From assembly GCF_014649015.1 (NCBI RefSeq), contig NZ_BMSF01000010.1, forward strand, positions 248,001 to 312,000: a DNA stretch of 64,000 nt. Reading direction: 5' to 3'. The translations under genes and the position numbers were made by a program. Positions 7,799 through 15,571 of this stretch are shown here, one piece after another. The notes beneath the pieces were generated by a model. The model saw nothing but the letters and a program-made list of their open reading frames with translations, searched no databases and was not told the DNA's origin. Position 1 is the first letter of the stretch. Every line of letters begins with the position of its first letter. The stretch comes from Streptomyces narbonensis (GTDB lineage: Bacteria; Actinomycetota; Actinomycetes; Streptomycetales; Streptomycetaceae).

Positions 7799-9444
7799 AG
7801 GACGGCGTGAACGGCGTGGCGCTCGCCGTGTTCATCTTCTTCTTCCTGGCCGTCACGGTCATGGGCTTCCTGGCCTCGCGCTGGCGCAAGGCCGAGAACG
7901 AGAACAGCCTCGACGAATGGGGCCTGGGCGGCCGGTCGTTCGGCACCTGGGTGACCTGGTTCCTGCTCGGCGGCGACCTCTACACGGCCTACACCTTCGT
8001 CGCGGTCCCCGCGGCCATCTACGCGGCGGGCGCGGCCGGCTTCTTCGCCGTCCCGTACACGATCCTGGTGTACCCGCTGATCTTCACCTTCCTGCCGCGC
8101 CTCTGGTCGGTCTCGCACAAGCACGGATACGTCACCACCTCCGACTTCGTGCGCGGCCGCTTCGGCTCCAAGGGCCTCTCGCTGGCCGTCGCGGTCACCG
8201 GCATCCTCGCGACCATGCCGTACATCGCGCTCCAGCTCGTCGGCATCCAGGCCGTCCTGGACGTCATGGGCGTCGGCGGCGGCGAGAACACCCACTGGTT
8301 CATCAAGGACCTGCCGCTGCTCATCGCCTTCGGCGTCCTCGCGGCGTACACCTACTCCTCGGGGCTGCGCGCGCCCGCGCTCATCGCCTTCGTCAAGGAC
8401 ACCCTGATCTACATCGTCATCGCCGTGGCGATCATCTACATCCCGATCAAGCTCGGCGGCTTCGACGAGATCTTCGCCAAGGCCGGCGAGGCCTACTCGC
8501 AGATCAACCCGGCGACCGACAAGCCGCGCGGCACGCTCGTCCCCGGCGAGGCCGGGCAGTGGACGTACGCGACGCTGGCGCTCGGCTCGGCGCTCGCGCT
8601 CTTCATGTACCCGCACTCCATCACGGCGACGCTGTCGTCCCGGAGCCGTGAGGTCATCCGCCGCAACACCACGATCCTGCCGCTGTACTCGCTGATGCTG
8701 GGCCTGCTCGCGCTGCTCGGCTTCATGGCGATCGCCGCCGGGATCCAGGTCAAGAACGGCCAGCTCGCCATCCCGCAGCTGTTCGAGACCATGTTCCCGG
8801 ACTGGTTCGCGGGCGTCGCCTTCGCCGCGATCGGCATCGGCGCGCTCGTCCCGGCCGCGATCATGTCGATCGCCGCGGCCAACCTCTTCACGAGGAACAT
8901 CTACAAGGACTTCATCAAGAAGGACGCGACCCCGGCGCAGGAGACCAAGGTCTCCAAGATCGTCTCCCTCCTGGTCAAGGTCGGCGCGCTGGCCTTCGTC
9001 CTCACCATGGACAAGACGGTCGCGATCAACTTCCAGCTGCTCGGTGGCATCTGGATCCTCCAGACCTTCCCGGCGCTGGTCGGCGGCCTCTTCACCCGCT
9101 GGTTCCACCGCTGGGCGCTGCTCGGCGGCTGGGCCGTGGGCATGGTCTACGGCACCGCCGCCGCGTACGGCGTGGCCAGCCCGACGCAGAAACACTTCGG
9201 CGGCTCCTCCGCCGAGATCCCGGGCATCGGCGAGATCGGCTACATCGGCCTCACCGCCTTCGTCCTCAACGTCGTCGTCACGGTCGTCCTGACCTTCGTC
9301 CTCAAGGCCCTGAAGGCCCCCGACGGCATCGACGAGACGTCCCCGTCGGACTACACGGCCGACGCGGGCGACGCGCCGGTCCGCAAGGCGAAGCCGGACA
9401 CGGACCCGACGCAGGACGCGAAGGTCGGCGCCGGACTGCACTGA
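7795..9444 (+). CDS. Sodium:solute symporter (SSS family), probable monocarboxylate transporter
   Basis: A 549-residue polytopic membrane protein with about 13 hydrophobic segments, the usual number and length for the solute:sodium symporter family. Recognisable blocks include GLGGRSFGTWVTWFLLGGDLYTAY near the N-terminus in two pieces and the helix-5 region GYVTTSDFVRGRFGS. The hydrophilic C-terminal tail (last 50 residues) is cytoplasmic. Pairing with DUF3311 resembles the MctP-type monocarboxylate uptake systems, but the substrate cannot be read from sequence. A terminator follows 17 bases after the stop. Confidence 0.9.
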   Translation: MKDGVNGVALAVFIFFFLAVTVMGFLASRWRKAENENSLDEWGLGGRSFGTWVTWFLLGGDLYTAYTFVAVPAAIYAAGAAGFFAVPYTILVYPLIFTFLPRLWSVSHKHGYVTTSDFVRGRFGSKGLSLAVAVTGILATMPYIALQLVGIQAVLDVMGVGGGENTHWFIKDLPLLIAFGVLAAYTYSSGLRAPALIAFVKDTLIYIVIAVAIIYIPIKLGGFDEIFAKAGEAYSQINPATDKPRGTLVPGEAGQWTYATLALGSALALFMYPHSITATLSSRSREVIRRNTTILPLYSLMLGLLALLGFMAIAAGIQVKNGQLAIPQLFETMFPDWFAGVAFAAIGIGALVPAAIMSIAAANLFTRNIYKDFIKKDATPAQETKVSKIVSLLVKVGALAFVLTMDKTVAINFQLLGGIWILQTFPALVGGLFTRWFHRWALLGGWAVGMVYGTAAAYGVASPTQKHFGGSSAEIPGIGEIGYIGLTAFVLNVVVTVVLTFVLKALKAPDGIDETSPSDYTADAGDAPVRKAKPDTDPTQDAKVGAGLH

Positions 9445-9461
9445 CCTCGCGATACGACGCA

Positions 9462-9497
9462 GGGGCCCGGGATCTCCGCCAGGAAATCCCGGGCCCC
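9462..9497 (+). terminator. Terminator after the symporter gene
   Basis: A 12-bp perfect stem GGGGCCCGGGAT (9462-9473) / ATCCCGGGCCCC (9486-9497) with a 12-base loop. It is followed by TTCG. Confidence 0.85.
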
Positions 9498-9526
9498 TTC
9501 GCGTGCCCCCGGGGCAGACTTGCGTC

Positions 9527-10027
9527 ATGGACTTCACGATCAGGGCGGTACGGCCCGAGGAGTACGAGGAGCTCGGGGAACTCACCGGGCAGACCTACCT
9601 GGACGACGGACTGCTGCTGTACGGGGCGGACGACTTCTATCTGGACGTGCTGAAGGACACGGCGCGCCGGGCGCGCGAGGCCGAGGTGCTCGTGGCCGTC
9701 GACGCGGACGAGCGGATCATCGGCGGGGTCACCTTCGCCCCCGGCTCGACCCCGTGGGCGGACATCGCCGTCACCGGCGAGGCCGAGTTCCGGATGCTCG
9801 TGGTCTCCCGCGGGGCCCGCGGCAGGGGGGTCGGCGAGGCCCTCGTACGGGCCTGTGCGGACCGCGCGCGGGCCGTGCCGGAGTGCGCGCGGCTCGTGCT
9901 CTCCACGGACGCGAAGATGGTCTCGGCGCACCGGATCTACGAGCGCATGGGCTTCGTCCGCACCCCGGAGCGGGACTGGGAGCCCGTTCCGGGCCACCGG
10001 CTGCGGACCTACTCCATGGAGTTCTGA
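9527..10027 (+). CDS. GNAT-family N-acetyltransferase
   Basis: A 166-residue single-domain acetyltransferase. The acetyl-CoA site motif A reads MLVVSRGARGRGVGEAL (about residues 93-109), including the R-x-x-G-x-G pyrophosphate loop. Motif B follows with HRIYERMGFVR near residue 143. The ATG at 9527 is preferred; a GTG at 9503 is in frame but overlaps the upstream terminator tail. The acceptor substrate (amine, protein N-terminus or antibiotic) is unknown. It is probably a single-gene unit between the symporter terminator and the nrd promoter region. Confidence 0.87.
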   Translation: MDFTIRAVRPEEYEELGELTGQTYLDDGLLLYGADDFYLDVLKDTARRAREAEVLVAVDADERIIGGVTFAPGSTPWADIAVTGEAEFRMLVVSRGARGRGVGEALVRACADRARAVPECARLVLSTDAKMVSAHRIYERMGFVRTPERDWEPVPGHRLRTYSMEF

Positions 10028-10049
10028 GACCCGGAGACGAGCCAAGGCG

Positions 10050-10097
10050 ACACAACATGTGGGGGGTTCCGCGAGTGGAGCCCCCCACATGTATGCT
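10050..10097 (+). promoter_or_regulatory. Tandem NrdR-box-like sites upstream of nrdAB, within a large inverted repeat
   Basis: Two 16-bp sites centred on ACATGT lie at 10050-10065 (ACACAACATGTGGGGG) and 10082-10097 (CCCCCACATGTATGCT). Their centres are 32 bp apart, which fits the about three-turn spacing of NrdR boxes in RNR promoters. They partly match the NrdR consensus ACACWATATMTWGTGT. The inner halves also form a 12-bp inverted repeat ACATGTGGGGGG / CCCCCCACATGT. NrdR is the ATP-cone repressor known to bind Streptomyces nrdAB promoters. Assignment is by position and partial match. Confidence 0.65.
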
Positions 10098-10104
10098 CAT
10101 CCTC

Positions 10105-10222
10105 GCTGTCGACGCAGGGAAATCCGGCGCGAATCCGGAACTGTCCCGCAACGGTGTGCTTCGTACCCATGTGTTCGCACCCAGGTGCACGTACGAGGCG
10201 AGTCCGAGGACCTGCCGACAGC
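10105..10222 (+). promoter_or_regulatory. Cobalamin (B12) riboswitch in the nrdAB leader
   Basis: The closing helix P1 pairs GCTGTCG (10105-10111) with CGACAGC (10216-10222). Between lie the conserved core CAGGGAAATCCGG...GAATCCGGAACTG, then TCCCGCAACGGTG, and a B12-box-like segment GAGTCCGAGGACCTGCCGAC. At 118 nt it is compact. Streptomyces nrdABS operons are known to be shut off by coenzyme B12 through such an element, favouring the B12-dependent class II enzyme NrdJ when cobalamin is available. Confidence 0.93.
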
Positions 10223-10365
10223 CCGCCCGGTCCTTCCGTTCCGGGTGTCACTGACGTCCGGGCCTCGCGGAGTGGGCCGGTGGACGCGGCGCATCCGGCG
10301 TACGGATGCCCGCCTGCCCGCCTTCCCCCCGCCGCGGCCCAGAGCCGAGCGAGGGAGAGCCCCAC
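10223..10365 (+). other. Untranslated leader and expression platform between riboswitch and nrdA
   Basis: Together with the NrdR-like sites and riboswitch, this fills the 338-base gap between the GNAT gene and nrdA. It contains a hairpin GCATCCG (10291-10297) / CGGATGC (10303-10309) with a 5-base loop, followed by a pyrimidine-rich stretch. The nrdA ribosome site GAGGGAGAG lies at 10351-10359. There is no U-run terminator, so the switch may act on translation or by a non-canonical terminator. Confidence 0.5.
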
Positions 10366-12732
10366 GTGACCATCGCGCCCGCCGATCCGGCCACGGCGAT
10401 CGAGAGCGACGGACCCGGCACCGTGCTGCTGCGGACCCTGACCGATCTCACCGCCGACCTGCCCGACACGGACCCCGGCAAGGTCGCCGCCGCCGCCCTC
10501 CGCGGCCGCAGCGCCACGTCGGACGAGGCGGAACTGCGCGAGCTGGCCACCGAGGCGGCCGCCGGCCTGATCTCCGAGGACCCGGCCTACTCCCGGCTCG
10601 CCGCCCGGCTCCTGACGATCACCATCGCCGACGAGGCCGCCTCCCAGGGCTCCGTCTGCTTCTCGGCCTCCGTCGCCGTCGGCCACCGCGAGGGCCTCAT
10701 CGCCGACCGCACCGCCGACTTCGTCACGCTCCACGCCGAGCGGCTGGACGCCACCATCGACGGCGCCGGCGACGACCGCTTCGGCTACTTCGGTCTGCGC
10801 ACCCTCTACTCGCGCTACCTGCTGCGCCACCCGATCACCCGCAAGGTCATCGAGACCCCGCAGCACTTCATGCTCCGCGTCGCCTGCGGCCTCGCCGAGG
10901 ACGAGAGCGTCCGCGCGCTCGACGAGGTCGCCGCGCTGTACGGCCTGATGAGCCGTCTGGACTACCTTCCCTCCTCCCCCACGCTCTTCAACTCGGGTAC
11001 GCGTCACCCGCAGATGTCCTCCTGCTACCTCCTGGACTCCCCGCAGGACGAGCTGGACTCCATCTACGACCGCTACCACCAGGTCGCCCGCCTCTCGAAG
11101 CACGCCGGCGGCATCGGCCTCTCGTACTCCCGCATCCGCGCCCGCGGTTCCCTCATCCGCGGCACGAACGGCCACTCCAACGGCATCGTCCCGTTCCTCA
11201 AGACCCTCGACGCCTCCGTCGCCGCCGTGAACCAGGGCGGCCGTCGCAAGGGCGCCGCGGCCGTCTACCTGGAGACGTGGCACGCGGACATCGAGGAGTT
11301 CCTGGAGCTCCGCGACAACACGGGCGAGGACCAGCGCCGTACGCACAACCTGAACCTGGCGCACTGGATCCCGGACGAGTTCATGCGCCGGGTCAACGCC
11401 GACGCCGAGTGGTCGCTCTTCTCCCCGGCCGACGTGCCCGAGCTCGTCGACCTGTACGGCGAGGAGTTCGACGCCGCCTACCGCGCCGCCGAGGCCAAGG
11501 GCCTGGCCCGCAAGTCGATGCCGGCCCGCGACCTGTACGGCCGGATGATGCGGACCCTGGCCCAGACCGGCAACGGCTGGATGACCTTCAAGGACGCCTC
11601 GAACCGGACGGCCAACCAGACCGCCGAGCCCGGCACGGTCGTCCACTCCTCGAACCTGTGCACCGAGATCATCGAGGTCACGAACGACGGCGAGACCGCC
11701 GTCTGCAACCTCGGCTCGGTCAACCTCGGTTCGTTCGTGGCCGGCGGGGACATCGACTGGGAGCGGCTCGACGAGACCGTCCGCACGGCCGTCACCTTCC
11801 TCGACCGGGTCGTCGACATCAACTTCTACCCGACCGAGCAGGCCGGGCGTTCCAACGCCCGCTGGCGGCCGGTCGGCCTGGGCGCCATGGGCCTCCAGGA
11901 CGTCTTCTTCCAGCTGAAGCTGCCGTTCGACTCGGCGGAGGCGCGCGCCCTGTCGACGAAGATCTCCGAGCGGATCATGCTGGCGGCGTACGAGGCCTCC
12001 GCCGACCTCGCCGAGCGCAGCGGCCCGCTCCCGGCCTGGGAGCAGACCCGCACGGCCCGCGGTGTCCTGCACCCCGACCACTACGACGTCGAGCTCAACT
12101 GGCCCGAGCGCTGGGCGGCCCTGCGCGAGCGGATCGCCGCGGTCGGCATGCGCAACAGCCTGCTCCTGGCCATCGCGCCGACGGCGACGATCGCCTCGAT
12201 CGCCGGCGTCTACGAGTGCATCGAGCCGCAGGTCTCCAACCTCTTCAAGCGCGAGACGCTGTCGGGCGAGTTCCTCCAGGTCAACTCGTACCTCGTCGAC
12301 GAGCTGAAGCGGCTCGGCGTGTGGGACGCCCAGACCCGGGACGCGCTGCGCGACGCCAGCGGCTCGGTCGCGGGCTTCAGCTGGATCCCGGCCGAGGTGC
12401 GCGAGCTGTACCGGACGGCCTGGGAGATCCCGCAGCGCGGGCTGATCGACATGGCCGCCGCGCGCACGCCGTTCCTCGACCAGTCGCAGTCCCTGAACCT
12501 GTTCATGGAGACGCCGACGATCGGCAAGCTGTCGTCGATGTACGCGTACGCCTGGAAGCAGGGGCTGAAGACGACGTACTACCTGCGCTCGCGCCCGGCG
12601 ACCCGCATCGCCCGCGCCGCCCAGGCGTCGGCGCCCGCCGCCGTCCCGATCCCCGTCCAGCAGGCGGCCTCCGACGCGGACGCCCTCGCCTGCTCCCTTG
12701 AGAACCCCGAGTCCTGCGAGGCCTGCCAGTAA
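10366..12732 (+). CDS. nrdA: Class Ia ribonucleoside-diphosphate reductase, alpha subunit
   Basis: This 788-residue large subunit reduces NDPs to dNDPs with NrdB. Active-site cysteines are visible: Cys220 (SSCYLL) and Cys447 (VCNLGSVNLG) as the reducing pair, and Cys432 in NLCTEI as the thiyl-radical residue. The C-terminal pair in ESCEACQ shuttles electrons from thioredoxin or glutaredoxin. GTG 10366 follows GAGGGAGAG by six bases. An in-frame ATG at 10306 falls in the leader hairpin and is rejected. Its stop overlaps the nrdB start. The N-terminal 70 residues may hold a divergent ATP-cone-like region; this is uncertain. Confidence 0.96.
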   Translation: MTIAPADPATAIESDGPGTVLLRTLTDLTADLPDTDPGKVAAAALRGRSATSDEAELRELATEAAAGLISEDPAYSRLAARLLTITIADEAASQGSVCFSASVAVGHREGLIADRTADFVTLHAERLDATIDGAGDDRFGYFGLRTLYSRYLLRHPITRKVIETPQHFMLRVACGLAEDESVRALDEVAALYGLMSRLDYLPSSPTLFNSGTRHPQMSSCYLLDSPQDELDSIYDRYHQVARLSKHAGGIGLSYSRIRARGSLIRGTNGHSNGIVPFLKTLDASVAAVNQGGRRKGAAAVYLETWHADIEEFLELRDNTGEDQRRTHNLNLAHWIPDEFMRRVNADAEWSLFSPADVPELVDLYGEEFDAAYRAAEAKGLARKSMPARDLYGRMMRTLAQTGNGWMTFKDASNRTANQTAEPGTVVHSSNLCTEIIEVTNDGETAVCNLGSVNLGSFVAGGDIDWERLDETVRTAVTFLDRVVDINFYPTEQAGRSNARWRPVGLGAMGLQDVFFQLKLPFDSAEARALSTKISERIMLAAYEASADLAERSGPLPAWEQTRTARGVLHPDHYDVELNWPERWAALRERIAAVGMRNSLLLAIAPTATIASIAGVYECIEPQVSNLFKRETLSGEFLQVNSYLVDELKRLGVWDAQTRDALRDASGSVAGFSWIPAEVRELYRTAWEIPQRGLIDMAAARTPFLDQSQSLNLFMETPTIGKLSSMYAYAWKQGLKTTYYLRSRPATRIARAAQASAPAAVPIPVQQAASDADALACSLENPESCEACQ

Positions 12733-13748
12733 TGAGCACCATCGAGAACAAGAACCTCCTGGACCCGGGCTTCGAACTGACCCTGCGTCCGATGCGCTAC
12801 CCGGACTTCTACGAGCGCTACCGCGACGCGATCAAGAACACGTGGACGGTGGAGGAGGTCGACCTCCACTCGGACGTCGCCGACCTCGCCAAGCTCACCC
12901 CCGGTGAGCAGCACATGATCGGCCGCCTGGTCGCGTTCTTCGCGACCGGCGACTCGATCGTGTCGAACAACCTCGTGCTGACGCTGTACAAGCACATCAA
13001 CTCCCCCGAGGCGCGCCTGTACCTCTCGCGCCAGCTGTTCGAGGAGGCCGTGCACGTCCAGTTCTATCTGACGCTGCTCGACACCTACCTGCCCGACCCG
13101 GACGACCGCGCCGCCGCGTTCGACGCGGTCGAGGAGATCCCCTCCATCCGCGAGAAGGCGCAGTTCTGCTTCCGCTGGATGGACTCGGTGGAGAAGATCG
13201 AGAAGCTGGAGACGGCCGCCGACCGCCGCCGCTTCCTGCTGAACCTGATCTGCTTCGCGGCGTGCATCGAGGGCCTGTTCTTCTACGGCGCCTTCGCGTA
13301 CGTGTACTGGTTCCGGTCCCGCGGTCTGCTGCACGGCCTGGCCACCGGCACCAACTGGGTCTTCCGCGACGAGACGATGCACATGAACTTCGCCTTCGAG
13401 GTCGTGGACACCGTCCGCAAGGAGGAACCGGAGCTCTTCGACGACGCCCTCCAGCAGCAGGTCACCGACATGCTGCGCGAGGCCGTCGAGGCGGAGCTGC
13501 AGTTCGGCCGCGACCTGTGCGGCGACGGCCTGCCCGGCATGAACACCGAGTCCATGCGCGAGTACCTCCAGTGCGTCGCCGACCAGCGCCTGGTCCGCCT
13601 CGGCTTCCCCCCGGTCTACGGCTCCGAGAACCCCTTCGCGTTCATGGAGCTCCAGGGCGTCCAGGAACTGACCAACTTCTTCGAGCGCCGCCCGTCCGCC
13701 TACCAGGTGGCCGTCGAGGGCTCGGTGGACCTGGACGAGGACTTCTAG
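12732..13748 (+). CDS. nrdB: Class Ia ribonucleoside-diphosphate reductase, beta subunit
   Basis: A 338-residue ferritin-like radical-generating subunit. It carries the metal-ligand motif E105-A-V-H108 with the radical tyrosine expected at Tyr112, four residues after the His as in E. coli NrdB. The second ligand set is in FRDETMHMNFAFE. Tyrosine retention argues for a conventional diiron-tyrosyl radical enzyme rather than a class Ic variant. It is translationally coupled to nrdA through TAATG. A perfect terminator follows 12 bases after the stop. No nrdS regulator follows, unlike the nrdABS operon of S. coelicolor. Confidence 0.96.
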   Translation: MSTIENKNLLDPGFELTLRPMRYPDFYERYRDAIKNTWTVEEVDLHSDVADLAKLTPGEQHMIGRLVAFFATGDSIVSNNLVLTLYKHINSPEARLYLSRQLFEEAVHVQFYLTLLDTYLPDPDDRAAAFDAVEEIPSIREKAQFCFRWMDSVEKIEKLETAADRRRFLLNLICFAACIEGLFFYGAFAYVYWFRSRGLLHGLATGTNWVFRDETMHMNFAFEVVDTVRKEEPELFDDALQQQVTDMLREAVEAELQFGRDLCGDGLPGMNTESMREYLQCVADQRLVRLGFPPVYGSENPFAFMELQGVQELTNFFERRPSAYQVAVEGSVDLDEDF

Positions 13749-13760
13749 CCGGTACGCGCA

Positions 13761-13791
13761 AGGGCCCCGCACTCGTCGAGTGCGGGGCCCT
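13761..13791. terminator. Bidirectional terminator between nrdB and def
   Basis: A perfect 13-bp stem AGGGCCCCGCACT / AGTGCGGGGCCCT with a 5-base loop lies between convergent nrdB and def. It can act in both directions. Confidence 0.9.
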
Positions 13792-13810
13792 TCGCCGTAC
13801 GTGCGGACGC

Positions 13811-14449
13811 TCAGGCGTTCGGGACGGTCTCGTAGCGCGGGGTGCCCTCTTCCATCTGGCGCAGGGCGTCCTTGCGGTCGCGCTTGGAGAGGCGGTCGAT
13901 GTACAGGTAGCCGTACAGGTGGTCCGTCTCGTGCTGGAGGCAGCGGGCGAAGTAGCCGGTGCCGCGCACCTTGATCGGGTTGCCCTGGGCGTCCTGGCCG
14001 CTGACCACCGCGTAGTCGGGGCGGCCCAGCTCGGCGTAGGCGGTCGGCACGGACAGGCAGCCCTCGTTGGACTCGTCCAGGTGGCGCTGGTCGGCCGGGA
14101 GCTCCTCCAGGACCGGGTTGACGACGACGCCGGTGTGCCGGACGCCCTCGTCGTCCGGGCAGTCGTAGACGAAGACCTTGAGGTCGACACCGATCTGGTT
14201 CGCGGCCAGGCCCACGCCCTCGGCGGCCTTCTGGCTGGCGAACATGTCGTCGATCAGCGCCGCGAGCTTCTCGTCGAACTCGGTGACGTCCTTGCACTCC
14301 TTGTGGAGGACCGGGTTGCCGACGACGGTGATCGGGCGGGCCGTACCGCGCTCGCGGTAGGCGAGCTCGCGCGCCTCGCAGTCCTCGGTGTCCACGACGA
14401 AGCCGTCGTTTCCGTCGTTGATCTGCTCGTCAGTGTCCTGCTGCGTCAT
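13811..14449 (-). CDS. def: Peptide deformylase
   Basis: A 212-residue metallo-enzyme removing the N-formyl group from nascent proteins. All three family motifs are present: GVGLAANQIG (about residues 72-81), EGCLSVP with the metal Cys (about residues 127-133) and QHETDH with two metal His. The N-terminal 30 residues are acidic and variable, as in other Streptomyces deformylases. ATG 14449 is preceded by GAGGAAGG about 9 bases upstream; the frame remains open further without a better site. It follows the TPR gene by 61 bases on the same strand and may share its transcript. Confidence 0.95.
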   Translation of the reverse strand: MTQQDTDEQINDGNDGFVVDTEDCEARELAYRERGTARPITVVGNPVLHKECKDVTEFDEKLAALIDDMFASQKAAEGVGLAANQIGVDLKVFVYDCPDDEGVRHTGVVVNPVLEELPADQRHLDESNEGCLSVPTAYAELGRPDYAVVSGQDAQGNPIKVRGTGYFARCLQHETDHLYGYLYIDRLSKRDRKDALRQMEEGTPRYETVPNA

Positions 14450-14510
14450 GACCGGCGCGTGCCTTCCTCGGAACCCGTGTAAAACGATCCCGTACAGCCT
14501 ACGGGCAGCG

Positions 14511-15491
14511 TCAGCAGACCTCTTCCAGATCCCGCCACTCACGGCTGTCGGGACTGTCGGCCACCCACCCGTCGAGGAGCCCGCGCACCAGGCCCACCGG
14601 GGCCGCGATGCCGCACTCCCGCTCAGGGACCCACAGCTCGCCGGGCGAGCGGTGGCCGAGCGGCCCGGGGTGCCCCGGCTCGCTGTGGTCGTGCGGATCG
14701 GAGTGCTCGCCCTCGCCCTCGGCGCTCGGCATCGTCGACTCCGAGCAGGCGCGGCAGAGCAGCCGCACGGAGGACGACCAGTCCTCGGCGGCGAAGCCGG
14801 CCTCGGCGGCGAGCTGCTCCAGGGCGTCCCGGTCGGCCTCGGTGGCGGCCTCCAGGAGGACCACCCAGGTGGGCACCGGCGACGGCGCCCACAGCTCGAT
14901 CTCGTCGAAGACCGGGTAGGACGGTCCCGCGGTGGTGGTGCGCTCGCCGTTCGGCACGCCGTCGTGGAGGACGACCTCGCCCCAGCGGCGCCCCGAGGAC
15001 GGCAGCGGGATGGAGAGGATCTCCATCCGGGCCGGGTCCAGCCTGCGGCCCCAGACGACCTCGGCCTCGCCCTCGGGCGACAGCCGGACGGCGGCGCTGC
15101 CCAGTTCCATGCCGGCGGGCTCGCCGGTGCCCGCGGCGGCGCCGGGCACCTTCAGGCCGTACGCCTGCCAGGCGCGGCGGGCCAGCGGCCAGTCCTGGAG
15201 CGCGGTCGCCGCGATGCCGACGTTCCACCAGTCGGGGGCGCCGGTCTCCTTGTCGAGCAGCGCGACCGCGCGCAGCCCGGCGGCCCGGGCCTGCTCCCAG
15301 TCGTGCCGGAACTTGTGCAGCAGCGCCAGGTTGAACCAGGACTCCGAGAGCCAGGGCTCCAGATCCGCCGCACGCGTCAGCAGCGCGCCCGCGTCCTCGT
15401 ACCGGCCGTCGCCGATCAGCGTGAACGCGCGGTCGGTGGCCTGCCGCCACGAGGCGGAGGGCCGATGCCGTACCTTCCCGAAGATCCTCAC
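14511..15491 (-). CDS. TPR-repeat protein of unknown function upstream of def
   Basis: A 326-residue soluble protein. Residues about 10-110 form three TPR-like helical pairs, such as AFTLIGDGRYEDAGALLTRA and the WNVGIAATALQDWPLARRAW block. The C-terminal two thirds contain a domain with CRACSES and an acidic/His-rich linker (EGEGEHSDPHDHSEPGH). The family is common next to def in Streptomyces, but I do not know its function. GTG 15491 (VRIFGKVRHRP) was chosen; an in-frame ATG at 15539 adds 16 non-conserved-looking residues. No membrane segments are seen. Confidence 0.8.
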   Translation of the reverse strand: MRIFGKVRHRPSASWRQATDRAFTLIGDGRYEDAGALLTRAADLEPWLSESWFNLALLHKFRHDWEQARAAGLRAVALLDKETGAPDWWNVGIAATALQDWPLARRAWQAYGLKVPGAAAGTGEPAGMELGSAAVRLSPEGEAEVVWGRRLDPARMEILSIPLPSSGRRWGEVVLHDGVPNGERTTTAGPSYPVFDEIELWAPSPVPTWVVLLEAATEADRDALEQLAAEAGFAAEDWSSSVRLLCRACSESTMPSAEGEGEHSDPHDHSEPGHPGPLGHRSPGELWVPERECGIAAPVGLVRGLLDGWVADSPDSREWRDLEEVC

Positions 15492-15571
15492 GATTCCCGC
15501 CTGCCGGTCGCTTTCACCCTCTTGTTCGCATCCAACCATGCCCGGTCGGACGCGCGCTCATTACCCATGGG

